From NCBI GenBank assembly GCA_029938505.1, contig JAOZUV010000054.1, forward strand, positions 1 to 9,217: a stretch of DNA of 9,217 nucleotides. Reading direction: 5' to 3'. Made by a program: the position numbers and the translations under genes. This stretch comes from Bacteroidales bacterium (GTDB lineage Bacteria > Bacteroidota > Bacteroidia > Bacteroidales > GCA-2711565). Of this stretch, positions 1 through 7,345 are shown in pieces (within the stretch, counting starts at the first letter, position 1; the number at the start of each line of letters is the position of its first letter). The notes beneath the pieces were generated by a model. That model searched no databases. It was not told where the DNA came from and was given only the letters and a program-made list of their open reading frames with translations.

Positions 1-52
1 TTCCTACATTTGGGTTGCCAATAATGTTTACAAATCCTGCTTTATGTGACAT
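1..52 (-). CDS. era: GTPase Era, N-terminal fragment (runs off left edge)
   Basis: Only the first 17 codons are in the window. They read MSHKAGFVNIIGNPNVG, with ATG at 52-50. The segment GNPNVG is the start of the G1/P-loop (GxxxxGKS/T) of a TRAFAC-class GTPase; the Lys and Ser/Thr would fall just past the edge. The lead-in 'HKAGFVNIIGNPNVG' is the form usual for Era, which binds 16S rRNA and KH-domain partners during small-subunit maturation. Der/EngA begins with a similar P-loop but usually without this lead-in. It is divergent from the initiator tRNA, with 94 bases between the two. The start is unambiguous because an in-frame ATG sits exactly at the conserved N-terminus. The identification rests on a short motif, so it is probable rather than certain. 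Confidence 0.8.
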   Translation of the reverse strand, partial: MSHKAGFVNIIGNPNVG

Positions 53-78
53 TTTCGTGAAATTATTTTCAAGGTTTT

Positions 79-110
79 TTTGTTTAGCAAAGAAACAAAA
101 TATATCTTTG
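79..110 (+). promoter_or_regulatory. Bacteroidota-type promoter for the initiator tRNA
   Basis: TTTG at 79-82 and TATCTTTG at 103-110 match the Bacteroidota sigma-ABfr consensus (TTTG at -33, TAnnTTTG at -7) with a 20-base spacer, which is within the usual 19-21. Transcription would start near 115-118, leaving a leader of about 30 bases before the tRNA at 147. The match and spacing are seen directly; the function is inferred. The same AT-rich stretch must also contain the era promoter on the other strand, where I see no clean match. Confidence 0.7.
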
Positions 111-146
111 CACTCGCAAATTGATTTAAAGCAATCTAAAATATAT

Positions 147-218
<72 letters not shown>

Positions 219-229
219 CTAGAAAATCA

Positions 230-262
230 GGCAGTTACAACAAAATGTAGCTGTCTTTTTTT
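230..262 (+). terminator. intrinsic terminator of the tRNA
   Basis: GGCAGTTACA (230-239) pairs with TGTAGCTGTC (246-255) as a 10-bp stem with two G:U pairs. The loop is six bases (ACAAAA), and seven T's follow (256-262). It begins 11 bases past the tRNA end and isolates the tRNA transcript from the segment to its right. Confidence 0.85.
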
Positions 263-459
263 ATTCCCCTAAAACATACCTAAAACAAATATGGATTTGT
301 TGCTACTTTTAACTTCCTTTTGTAACGCCTAATTTTACTCGGTTTTGAAAAAGTATTTCAGCCAAACGCTGTTTTGTGCTACTTTCCCTTGCCTATTAAT
401 AACAACCTTTTCTATGAAAAGTCCTTTTTTCGTGTGTATGCCTTTATATCCCTAACACT
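263..459. other. gene-poor junction between tRNA terminator and recombinase segment
   Basis: I find no convincing gene in this stretch: all six frames are broken by stops. It holds a 9-base direct repeat (CCTAAAACA at 268-276 and 279-287, offset 11 bases) followed at once by an inverted repeat (AACAAAT/ATTTGTT at 284-290 and 295-301, 4-base loop). A plus-strand ATG at 414 opens only 13 codons before a stop at 453-455. Closely spaced direct repeats just past a tRNA terminator resemble the arm-binding sites of tyrosine integrases, but no integrase gene and no second copy of the tRNA 3' end is in the window. The stretch may be the remnant of an earlier insertion; this is inference. Confidence 0.3.
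268..301. repeat. tandem 9-bp direct repeat plus adjoining 7-bp inverted repeat
   Basis: CCTAAAACA occurs at 268-276 and again at 279-287, one helical turn apart. It runs into AACAAAT (284-290), which is mirrored as ATTTGTT (295-301). The arrangement looks like a protein-binding site, but AT-rich DNA produces such repeats by chance. What would bind it is unknown. Confidence 0.4.
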
Positions 460-615
460 TTGGATTGCCCAAAATGGCAAAGTGAACAAATTATAGAGTT
501 TCAAAACTTGTTAAAATCAGAAAATAATCAAGTAACAACTTTCGAAGAAGCTGAAGCCACCCTTTCTCAAATGTATAAATGTATCAAGGCTCTTGTTTTT
601 GATGAATTGGATTGA
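460..615 (+). CDS. small ORF upstream of the recombinase, possibly decayed
   Basis: From TTG at 460 this frame encodes 51 residues, beginning (M)DCPKWQSEQIIEFQNLLKS and ending ALVFDELD. It has charged and hydrophobic spacing typical of two amphipathic helices, with a central 'TTFEEAEATLSQMYKC'. I do not know its function. Small proteins with an 'EEA' helix pattern often precede serine recombinases in Candidate Phyla Radiation genomes, and this looks like one of them; that rests on recall, not a search. No ATG lies in frame: the open frame reaches back to a TGA at 415, and ATG 414 is in the neighbouring frame and stops at 453. A one-base shift near 450 would join that ATG to this ORF, so the gene may be frameshifted. 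Its TGA (613-615) lies 65 bases before the recombinase ATG. Confidence 0.4.
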   Translation: MDCPKWQSEQIIEFQNLLKSENNQVTTFEEAEATLSQMYKCIKALVFDELD

Positions 616-680
616 TATCAATTTGTAGTTTACCCAAAGTTTATTTATCATGTTCAAACTATTTCTTCCCCTCTATACTA

Positions 681-1508
681 ATGAAATATTTCGCTTATAT
701 CCGTAAATCTTCCGAAGATAAGAAACGGCAAATTCAGTCAATTCCTCGCCAATATGAATGGTGTAAAAAAGAAGCAGAAAGAAGGGGGTTTAAAATTTAT
801 AGATTTTTTGAAGACAGTAATTCTGCTCATAAGTTATATCGTAAAGGTTTCAAAGATATGGTTGATGCAATAGAGGGATCTGAAGAACCTATAGGAATTA
901 TTACTTGGAAAATCTCTCGCCTTTCTAGAAATCCTATTGACGAAGGAGTTATCAAATATGCTTTTATTCGAGGGAAAATAAAAAATATTGTTGCTCGTGA
1001 TAGAGAATACAAAGAACACGAAAGCCAAATTATTATGGGGGTGGATTTCGGGCAAGCAACACAATTTTCAATCGAATTATCAAAAGATGTCAAAGAGGGT
1101 ATGAACAAAAAGGTCTCAAGAGGATATCAACCGAGCAAAGCCCCTTATGGATATAAAAATGATCCAACAGGTCTAAAAGGTGATAAGAAGGTTTTTGTTG
1201 ATGAAAAATATTTTGAGTCCATACAACAGTTTTTGAAATTGTACTCAACAGGCATTTATTCCATACCTGAATTACAAGACAAATTAACAAATCAGGGAGT
1301 TATTACAAGAAAAGGTAAGCCATTTTCAGTAAGCACACTCTACTTAATACTCAAAAGACGATTTTACTGTGGCGAATTTTTGTGGAATGGAAAAATTATA
1401 CAAGGCAAGCACAAGCCAATGATAAGTATTGAGGAACATGAAAGAATTCAAACCCTTTTAACAAGAACTCAAAAACCCTGTCAAAATAAATATCAAAAAA
1501 CTTCGTAA
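681..1508 (+). CDS. serine site-specific recombinase, lacking the C-terminal zinc-ribbon region
   Basis: The 275-residue protein has a resolvase/invertase catalytic domain at about 1-145. The nucleophile is Ser10 in YIRKSSED, preceded by Arg8, and the 'WKISRLSRN' motif (76-84) supplies Arg80 and Arg83. A Recombinase domain (about 150-262) follows, including 'KAPYGYKN', 'RKGKPFSVSTLYLIL' and 'GKHKPMISIEEHERIQ'. Such enzymes form a 5' overhang through a Ser-DNA link and exchange strands by subunit rotation. Relatives normally continue with a zinc ribbon holding Cys pairs and a coiled coil, to about 400-550 residues. Here the frame ends 13 residues after the last recognisable motif, in a Lys/Gln-rich tail, and no such Cys pairs occur downstream in any plausible continuation. 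I chose ATG 681 because the conserved N-terminus begins there; the TTG at 612 would add 23 residues unlike the family. Activity is doubtful given the missing DNA-binding part. Confidence 0.88.
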   Translation: MKYFAYIRKSSEDKKRQIQSIPRQYEWCKKEAERRGFKIYRFFEDSNSAHKLYRKGFKDMVDAIEGSEEPIGIITWKISRLSRNPIDEGVIKYAFIRGKIKNIVARDREYKEHESQIIMGVDFGQATQFSIELSKDVKEGMNKKVSRGYQPSKAPYGYKNDPTGLKGDKKVFVDEKYFESIQQFLKLYSTGIYSIPELQDKLTNQGVITRKGKPFSVSTLYLILKRRFYCGEFLWNGKIIQGKHKPMISIEEHERIQTLLTRTQKPCQNKYQKTS

Positions 1509-1542
1509 GAAACAAAAAGGATTTGAGGAAGAAGAATTGGAA

Positions 1543-2751
1543 ATGGCGGAAATAGATTTTCAAAGTGAAATGGCTGATTTAAATGTTAATTCTTCACATG
1601 AAATTTTAGGAGATTATTTAATCAATGAAAGTAAACAGGAAAAAACCCTATCAAAAGAAGAGGAAATAAAAGAATTCCGAAAACTCAAAGGGCAACCACC
1701 AGAAATAATTTTGCAAAAACTTATTTCTAAATACGAAAATGATGAAAGCCTCAAAACATGGATTAAGAACTGGAGAAACTTTCTTTCATTACATCAGTTT
1801 GCAGAAAATCAATCTCCAGTCGAACGAATGGCAATTGAAACCATCATTAGTAACTCAAACTTTACCGAAGAGAACTCCTTTGATATTGCATTATCGGAAA
1901 TCAATAAAAGCAGTGAAATTTCGACCGAAACAAAACTGGATATTCAAAGACAATTCAAAACAACCGGAATCAATACAGTTCGTGCATTCGATTACACGCT
2001 TAAACAAGAAAAGAAATACAAAAAGAACATTGAGAAGAAGATTCAATCCCGAAATTCTGATATCGAGAACTTGGACGATGAAATCCAGAAGCTCAATGAA
2101 GAACTGGATAAATTACCACATGATGATCCCAAGCGGTCAGAATTGGAAGTAAAAATCAAAGAAAAAAGCGAACAGATCAATACTTACAAGCAAGAATTAT
2201 CTGTACTGAATGAAGCAAAATCCGATAAGGTTCAGTTTATGCTTCGCAATAACCTGTTGGGTGTTCTTAATGCAGATGGAAGCAGGAGTGTGAAAATTAT
2301 CTCGGAGAGTTTCAGCATTCAACTCCCTAGCAATAATTTGCCGTTAATGGGAATGAAGAATTTACGGAGTATCAATGTAGCATTTCCGTTTCTGGTATTG
2401 CGATCTTTGAATATTTCTAATGAAATATTTACTCCTAATCTTGATGATGGTGGAATGCCTACAAAATCACAAAGAGACATGGCACATTTTATCCTTTCTT
2501 CATTGGGAATTGATGACAGTCGGATTTTATCAGAAAAAGAGATTGCTCAATTGAAAACCGATCTTACTCATCTTACAGACACACAATCCGCTAAAACAGG
2601 GCGAGAATGTTTGATTGAACTTGGTATTTACAATCTTTCTTCACAAAATGTGGACATGAAACAACTTAAAAAGGCATTATCATTTATTCGAGACAATATT
2701 GAAAGAAATTGGGAATATAAAGACTTAAAAAGCAATTTAGACACCAATTAA
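1543..2751 (+). CDS. uncharacterised coiled-coil protein
   Basis: I do not recognise this 402-residue protein. It opens with an acidic, helix-rich N-terminal part (1-150). A strong coiled coil follows at about 150-225, with heptad-like Leu/Ile spacing through 'IENLDDEIQKLNEELDKL' and 'KIKEKSEQINTYKQELSVL'. A mixed C-terminal domain (about 230-400) then includes 'MKNLRSINVAFPFLVLRSL'. There is no signal peptide, membrane segment, Cys pair or catalytic motif that I can name, so it is probably cytoplasmic. ATG 1543 was chosen because GAGGAAG (1525-1531) lies upstream; TTG 1537 is an alternative. The open frame reaches back to 1462, overlapping the recombinase end in a different frame with plausible Lys/Glu-rich sequence. 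The true start may therefore be lost or further upstream. It shares orientation with the recombinase and may be cargo of the same element or a fused remnant. Confidence 0.75.
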   Translation: MAEIDFQSEMADLNVNSSHEILGDYLINESKQEKTLSKEEEIKEFRKLKGQPPEIILQKLISKYENDESLKTWIKNWRNFLSLHQFAENQSPVERMAIETIISNSNFTEENSFDIALSEINKSSEISTETKLDIQRQFKTTGINTVRAFDYTLKQEKKYKKNIEKKIQSRNSDIENLDDEIQKLNEELDKLPHDDPKRSELEVKIKEKSEQINTYKQELSVLNEAKSDKVQFMLRNNLLGVLNADGSRSVKIISESFSIQLPSNNLPLMGMKNLRSINVAFPFLVLRSLNISNEIFTPNLDDGGMPTKSQRDMAHFILSSLGIDDSRILSEKEIAQLKTDLTHLTDTQSAKTGRECLIELGIYNLSSQNVDMKQLKKALSFIRDNIERNWEYKDLKSNLDTN

Positions 2752-2823
2752 AATTTTGAAAAAACGCTAGTATCTTACAAAGTGCGTAAACAGAAAGTTC
2801 TTCTAAAATATTCTGGAAAAAAC
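2752..2823. other. convergent intergenic gap
   Basis: These 72 bases separate the coiled-coil gene from the end of the efflux operon, which faces it. I see only weak hairpins (for example CAGAA/TTCTG, five pairs with a long loop) and no stem followed by a T-run on either strand. There is no recognisable terminator and no copy of the tRNA 3' end that would mark the right boundary of an integrated element. Confidence 0.5.
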
Positions 2824-4308
2824 TTATTGAATAGCCTCTCTAAAATTCAGTTTTAATTTTTCATTATTAATAAAATCGAAAAGTGTGATTTTCCGAAGAT
2901 TGTAAAAGTAAGACCAATATTTATGTAATGCAGAAATATAATTTGTTTTCGCAAGGTCTTTTTCTGATAATGCAACATTTAAATCAAGCACATCAATTTT
3001 TCCAGTTATATACTGTTGTTTACTCATATCGTAGCGTTTTTGTGTAATAGCATCTTTTTGAGAAGCAATCATAACTTGCTCATTTTGTAGATTAAATTGC
3101 ATAACATTAAGAATTATATTTTGCACAAAATCAGTTCTTGATTGCTTTACTGTAGTTCGAATTACTTCCTGACTTGATTGAGCCATTTTAAATTTCCCTT
3201 TACTCAATCCCCAATCCAAGATTGGTATATTCAAGCTTAAAACAAATCGTTGCTGGTCCTGTGGATTTACATAGACATCCGATAAGTTTTCTGATCGCTG
3301 TGAATAACCAAAACTAGCATATAAGTCAATTTGCAATCCTTTTTCGGATTTGGCCTTTGCAATATTTCGTTCAGTTTCAATTATCTGACGTTCAAAGGCA
3401 ACAATATCAGGGTTATTTGTTCTTGCAATCTCTATGGCCTGTTTCACATCTATAGTTAAATTTGGTATTCCCTTTGAAATGATTAATTGAATTTCAAAAT
3501 TTTCACCAATTCCTAAAAATGAACGAAGCTGAAATTTTTTAATCTCTAAATCTACTATAGCAGAACTGAGAAACGAACCCGCGTTTAAAGTATTAAGCTT
3601 CATCTGCATGAGTTGGTTTTCTGATATCGTTCCAAAATTATATCGTTCTCTTGCGATTTGAAATAGCGTATCTGCATTTGATAGGTTGATTTGTGCAACC
3701 TGTTTATTCTGCTGTGCCAATGCCAAATCATAGAAGTAGTTCACCGCTTTAATTGAAAGCTCTTCTAATGAAGAAATATATTTTTTCTTAGCCTCTTCAT
3801 ATTTCAATGGTTCAATTTTTTTTTGCCATTTATATTCATTGTAAAATAAAACAGGCTGCCTATAGCCAATGCGAAGAGGGGATGATAAGTAGGAAATAGA
3901 ATTATTACTACCAAAAACATCTAATCGAGTTAGACTTGAACTTGCAAAAACCTGCCCCCCAGTAAGTCCCACATTTTGCCGTAAGTTTAAATTCAATGTT
4001 GAACTATTCATATTATCTTCAACATAAGAATATGCTCCATCTGCATTTTGATATTTTTTAATCTCTCTGTTAAAATCTGGTAATACAGCATTAAGTGAAA
4101 GATTAGGTTTGAACTCAGCTTTATAAGTTCTAAATTCCCAATAATTCCCTCTGAACTTGTGCTTAGCTAATAATGCATCGGGAGATTGATTTCTTGCCAG
4201 ATATATTACTTCATCAAATGTTAATTTCTCTAAAACAACCTCTTGTGATGTAGCAGCATGAACAATTAGCCACAAGGAGATAATTATGTATAATCTAATT
4301 TGCTTCAT
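2824..4308 (-). CDS. TolC-family outer-membrane efflux protein
   Basis: A 494-residue protein of usual TolC-family length. Residues 1-22 form a signal peptide (Lys/Arg start, hydrophobic IIISLWLIV, cleavage near ATSQ). There is no lipobox Cys, so it is not a lipoprotein. Two outer-membrane-efflux repeats follow. The first begins at 'LTFDEVIYLARNQSPD' (29-44), and the second at 'IDVKQAIEIARTNNPD' (286-301) with 'IPILDWGLSKGK' near 361-372. Long alpha-helical stretches at about 170-260 and 375-470 would form the periplasmic tunnel, and segments such as 'LNLNLRQNVGLTGG' the barrel strands. As a trimer it would carry substrate from the RND pump and its adaptor across the outer membrane. ATG 4308 overlaps the end of the upstream permease by 14 bases, so translation is probably coupled. 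Substrate cannot be told from sequence. Confidence 0.92.
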   Translation of the reverse strand: MKQIRLYIIISLWLIVHAATSQEVVLEKLTFDEVIYLARNQSPDALLAKHKFRGNYWEFRTYKAEFKPNLSLNAVLPDFNREIKKYQNADGAYSYVEDNMNSSTLNLNLRQNVGLTGGQVFASSSLTRLDVFGSNNSISYLSSPLRIGYRQPVLFYNEYKWQKKIEPLKYEEAKKKYISSLEELSIKAVNYFYDLALAQQNKQVAQINLSNADTLFQIARERYNFGTISENQLMQMKLNTLNAGSFLSSAIVDLEIKKFQLRSFLGIGENFEIQLIISKGIPNLTIDVKQAIEIARTNNPDIVAFERQIIETERNIAKAKSEKGLQIDLYASFGYSQRSENLSDVYVNPQDQQRFVLSLNIPILDWGLSKGKFKMAQSSQEVIRTTVKQSRTDFVQNIILNVMQFNLQNEQVMIASQKDAITQKRYDMSKQQYITGKIDVLDLNVALSEKDLAKTNYISALHKYWSYFYNLRKITLFDFINNEKLKLNFREAIQ

Positions 4309-7300
4309 TTATAACAGTTTTTTTGGTTCTATTTTTATATAAGTAATAGTAGATTAAGGGGATAAAAAACAAACTAACCATTGTTCCAACTAACAAGCCT
4401 CCAATTATAGTTAAGACAAGGGGGTATTGCAATTCAGATCCTATATCCCCCCCAAATAAAAAAGGAACCAGTGCTAATATAGTTGTTAAACTCGTCATGA
4501 CGATAGGTTTTAATCTTCTTGTACCACCAATATGAATAGCATCCATAAGCGTATGTCCCTTTTGACGTAACTTATTAATCGTGTCAATTTTTAAAATGGA
4601 GTCATTAATGATAATACCTGACATTACGATAATCCCAATTAGAGATAAAATATTAATACTGCTACCGAACAGATAGAGGAATAATAATGCCCCACCAATA
4701 TCGATAGGCACTTCAATTAATACTATAAATGGCTGAATAAGGGATTCAAATTGAGCAGCAAGAATAAAATATAAGAGTAATAAGGAAACTAATAATACTA
4801 TGCCCATTTCTTTAATTAATCGCCGCGTTTCAAACCATGATCCAGTGAAGTTTAAATTTAAATCAGGAAAATTCATAGATATAGATTTAATCTTGTTCAG
4901 ATTCTGCCTGATAAATTTACTTTCGGCTTCAATCACCATTGGAATATAAGCCCCTCCTTCATTTGAAACTATAGATTTATTATCTGCATTCTTACTTATT
5001 GTCAACACTGATAAGACAGGAATTTGATCTCCAAATTCATTTTTAATAAAAGCATTCCTTAAAATTGCATCTATGGATTGTTTTGCCTTACCAGTAACGA
5101 CAGGGATAAAGCTATTTTGACTTATAATTTGACCAATCTGATCCTGATTAAAAGCGTTTCTTAATGTAAGTTGCAAATCTTCAAGATTCACACCATATAA
5201 TAATAGTTTTTGATGATTTACTTTTAAATTAAGACTCAGTTGTTTAGAAATATTCGAAATACGAAAATCAGGAATCTCTTTCTTAATTATTTTATAAAGA
5301 AGATCGATTTTGTCTTGCTCTGGAAGAATATTTCCTTTTAGTGTGCTCACCTCAACAACAAATAATGCATCATTAGTTCCTGAGAAAACTTTTTGAAAAA
5401 TAGTTTTAGGAGGTTCGAAACTTATTTTTGCCAATGGAAAATTATTGGTCAATGAATTTTTAAAGATATTTTTAATTTCCACAATGTCTTCTGAATTCCC
5501 AGCTTTAATATAGATGAAGCCTTCATTTACATCCATATCTAAGGATTTATTTAAAAGAAAATCTTGTACACCAAGATAACTGTTTGATTGCTGAATACTA
5601 TTAAAGGATTTTAATAGTAATTCTATTCTTTCTTTACTTTCATTGATGTTTATATTCTCACTCCAATCAATTTTAACGATTAATTCTTTTTGCTCTAATT
5701 CTGGCATTTGTCTTTTTTCTATCTGTCCAAATAAGATTATACCTATCAAAATAAAAAGAAAAAATAATGGAAATATAATCCGCTTATACTTAAATGCCTT
5801 ATTTAACCAGTTATTATAATACTTTTCAAGGTCAAAAAAAACAAAGCGACTTATACGACTTGTACTAGAATTCACATTAAATAATCTATACAACACTGGT
5901 ATCAAACTTATTGAAACAACCAAAGAAACGAATAAGCCAACAGTTACTGCAATTGCTTGATCATAAAAAAGAGCCCCTGAAATTCCACTTAAGAAAATCA
6001 AAGGAATGAATACTGCACATGTTGTTAAAACCGATGAAAAGAGGGGTCTTATGACTTCATTCGTTCCACCAATAATTCCCATGAATAAGTTATCACCACG
6101 GCGTAGACATTGAGAAATATTATCAATTACAATAATAGAATTATCTATCATCATTCCTACACCCAATATTAAACCAGATAAGGAAATAATATTGATTGAT
6201 ATCCCAATGATGTGAAAAATAAGCAAACTAATAATAAGAGATACAGGAATACTAAAAGCAATCAACAATGGTGCTCTTGGGTTTCTAATAAACAGAAACA
6301 TGATAAGAACAGCCAACACACAACCTAGTAAAAGACTCTTCTTTAGATTATTGATCGAGTAATTCAATAATATTGTTTGATCCTGACTAATTTCAAACTC
6401 CAATTCAGGATAATCTTTTTGAAATACATCAATTACATTTTCAACTTCAGATTTCATTTTATTCATTTGAGCTGACGAATGCTTAATTATTGCCAAATTA
6501 ATAGCTTCTTTTACCCCATTTAAATAAAGCCCACTTCTCTTCTGGGGTCTTACTCCTATATCAGCAAGTTCATTTAAGCTAAAAATCCTTTCCCCCTTTT
6601 TTATTAGAATATCTGCAATGTCATCTATCCCTTTTAGCTCATTACTAAACATTAAATTATATTGATAATGCCCATCACGAACAAGAATACTTCCAGGATT
6701 TATATTATTTTCTTTAAAAGCTTTTTGGATTTCATCTAAGGAGATCCCAAGACTTCTAAATTTATCTTCGTAAGGAATAATATAAATTTCAGGAAAAACA
6801 ATTCCACCAATATCAGCAATAGCTACTTCAGGTAATTGCTCAATTCGTTTTTTAACTACATTATTAACAAATTCACTTAACTGAAGAAACGAAAGCTTAT
6901 CAGGTGTTTCTTCTTTATAGGACACACTAATAGAAAACACAGGGATATCACTTGAACTAGCCTTTATAATTCTTGGCCTCTGAACCTCTCTGGGCAAATA
7001 GGCCATAGCAGCATCAATTTTATCATTAACCTCAATAAAGGCATAGTCGATATCAACACCATGTTCAAATATTAAACGAATTAAAGCCTGGCTATTTTTC
7101 GTTTCACTTTTAATATCCTTAACACCTGGAACTTGCAATAATTGTTTACGAAAAGGTGTAACAACAGAACTTTCGAGTTCGTATAATGAAACATTATTAT
7201 TACTAATTTGAATTGTAATTTCAGGAATATCTATATCAGGCAATAAAGAAATAGGAATCCGAACTGATGCAATTAATCCTAGCAAAACAATTGCTATAAA

Positions 7301-7345
7301 ACTCATTATTGTTGCTATAGGCCTTTTAATTAAAAACTTAACCAT
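4295..7345 (-). CDS. RND efflux transporter permease, complete
   Basis: At 1016 residues it has standard RND length and the duplicated 12-helix layout. TM1 is at about 10-30, followed by 'SLLPDIDIPEITI' (33-45). A first periplasmic loop follows, TM2-6 lie at about 335-488, TM7 at about 521-540, then a second periplasmic loop and TM8-12 at about 846-1002. Proton-relay positions can be aligned by motif to E. coli AcrB. TM4 'GVGMMIDNSIIVIDN' gives Asp401 at AcrB Asp407 but Asn402 at Asp408. TM10 'GIIINDSILKID' gives Asn914 at Lys940, with Asp915 next to it. TM11 'RRLKPIVMTSLTT' gives Lys946 at Arg971. One relay Asp and charged TM10/TM11 residues remain, so proton-driven export is plausible. It works in the inner membrane with an adaptor and TolC-like partner. 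ATG 7345 overlaps the upstream permease stop by 8 bases. It could export drugs, lipids or other hydrophobics; substrate is unknown. Confidence 0.93.
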   Translation of the reverse strand: MVKFLIKRPIATIMSFIAIVLLGLIASVRIPISLLPDIDIPEITIQISNNNVSLYELESSVVTPFRKQLLQVPGVKDIKSETKNSQALIRLIFEHGVDIDYAFIEVNDKIDAAMAYLPREVQRPRIIKASSSDIPVFSISVSYKEETPDKLSFLQLSEFVNNVVKKRIEQLPEVAIADIGGIVFPEIYIIPYEDKFRSLGISLDEIQKAFKENNINPGSILVRDGHYQYNLMFSNELKGIDDIADILIKKGERIFSLNELADIGVRPQKRSGLYLNGVKEAINLAIIKHSSAQMNKMKSEVENVIDVFQKDYPELEFEISQDQTILLNYSINNLKKSLLLGCVLAVLIMFLFIRNPRAPLLIAFSIPVSLIISLLIFHIIGISINIISLSGLILGVGMMIDNSIIVIDNISQCLRRGDNLFMGIIGGTNEVIRPLFSSVLTTCAVFIPLIFLSGISGALFYDQAIAVTVGLFVSLVVSISLIPVLYRLFNVNSSTSRISRFVFFDLEKYYNNWLNKAFKYKRIIFPLFFLFILIGIILFGQIEKRQMPELEQKELIVKIDWSENININESKERIELLLKSFNSIQQSNSYLGVQDFLLNKSLDMDVNEGFIYIKAGNSEDIVEIKNIFKNSLTNNFPLAKISFEPPKTIFQKVFSGTNDALFVVEVSTLKGNILPEQDKIDLLYKIIKKEIPDFRISNISKQLSLNLKVNHQKLLLYGVNLEDLQLTLRNAFNQDQIGQIISQNSFIPVVTGKAKQSIDAILRNAFIKNEFGDQIPVLSVLTISKNADNKSIVSNEGGAYIPMVIEAESKFIRQNLNKIKSISMNFPDLNLNFTGSWFETRRLIKEMGIVLLVSLLLLYFILAAQFESLIQPFIVLIEVPIDIGGALLFLYLFGSSINILSLIGIIVMSGIIINDSILKIDTINKLRQKGHTLMDAIHIGGTRRLKPIVMTSLTTILALVPFLFGGDIGSELQYPLVLTIIGGLLVGTMVSLFFIPLIYYYLYKNRTKKTVINEAN

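Noticed and set aside
611..622. Perfect 12-bp palindrome ATTGATATCAAT between small ORF and recombinase
   Set aside because: A palindrome of this length is expected a couple of times by chance in 9 kb. There is no second copy or supporting context for a crossover site.
612..680. TTG at 612 as start of the recombinase
   Set aside because: It adds 23 residues (ISICSLPKVY...) unlike any recombinase N-terminus. The conserved MKYFAYIRKS begins at ATG 681.
613..681. TGA at 613 read as glycine (code 25), giving a longer ORF that ends in TAATG at the recombinase start
   Set aside because: The frame does stay open to a TAA overlapping ATG 681. But the 275- and 402-codon genes beside it use ordinary glycine codons and no internal TGA, so recoding is not supported.
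827..1290. Open minus-strand frames of 66-93 codons across the recombinase gene
   Set aside because: They lie wholly inside a gene with clear family motifs and have no recognisable protein character. They are shadows.
1739..2152. 137-codon plus-strand frame inside the coiled-coil gene
   Set aside because: Its Lys/Arg/Ser-rich composition is what a shifted reading of A-rich coiled-coil sequence gives, and it has no independent signal.
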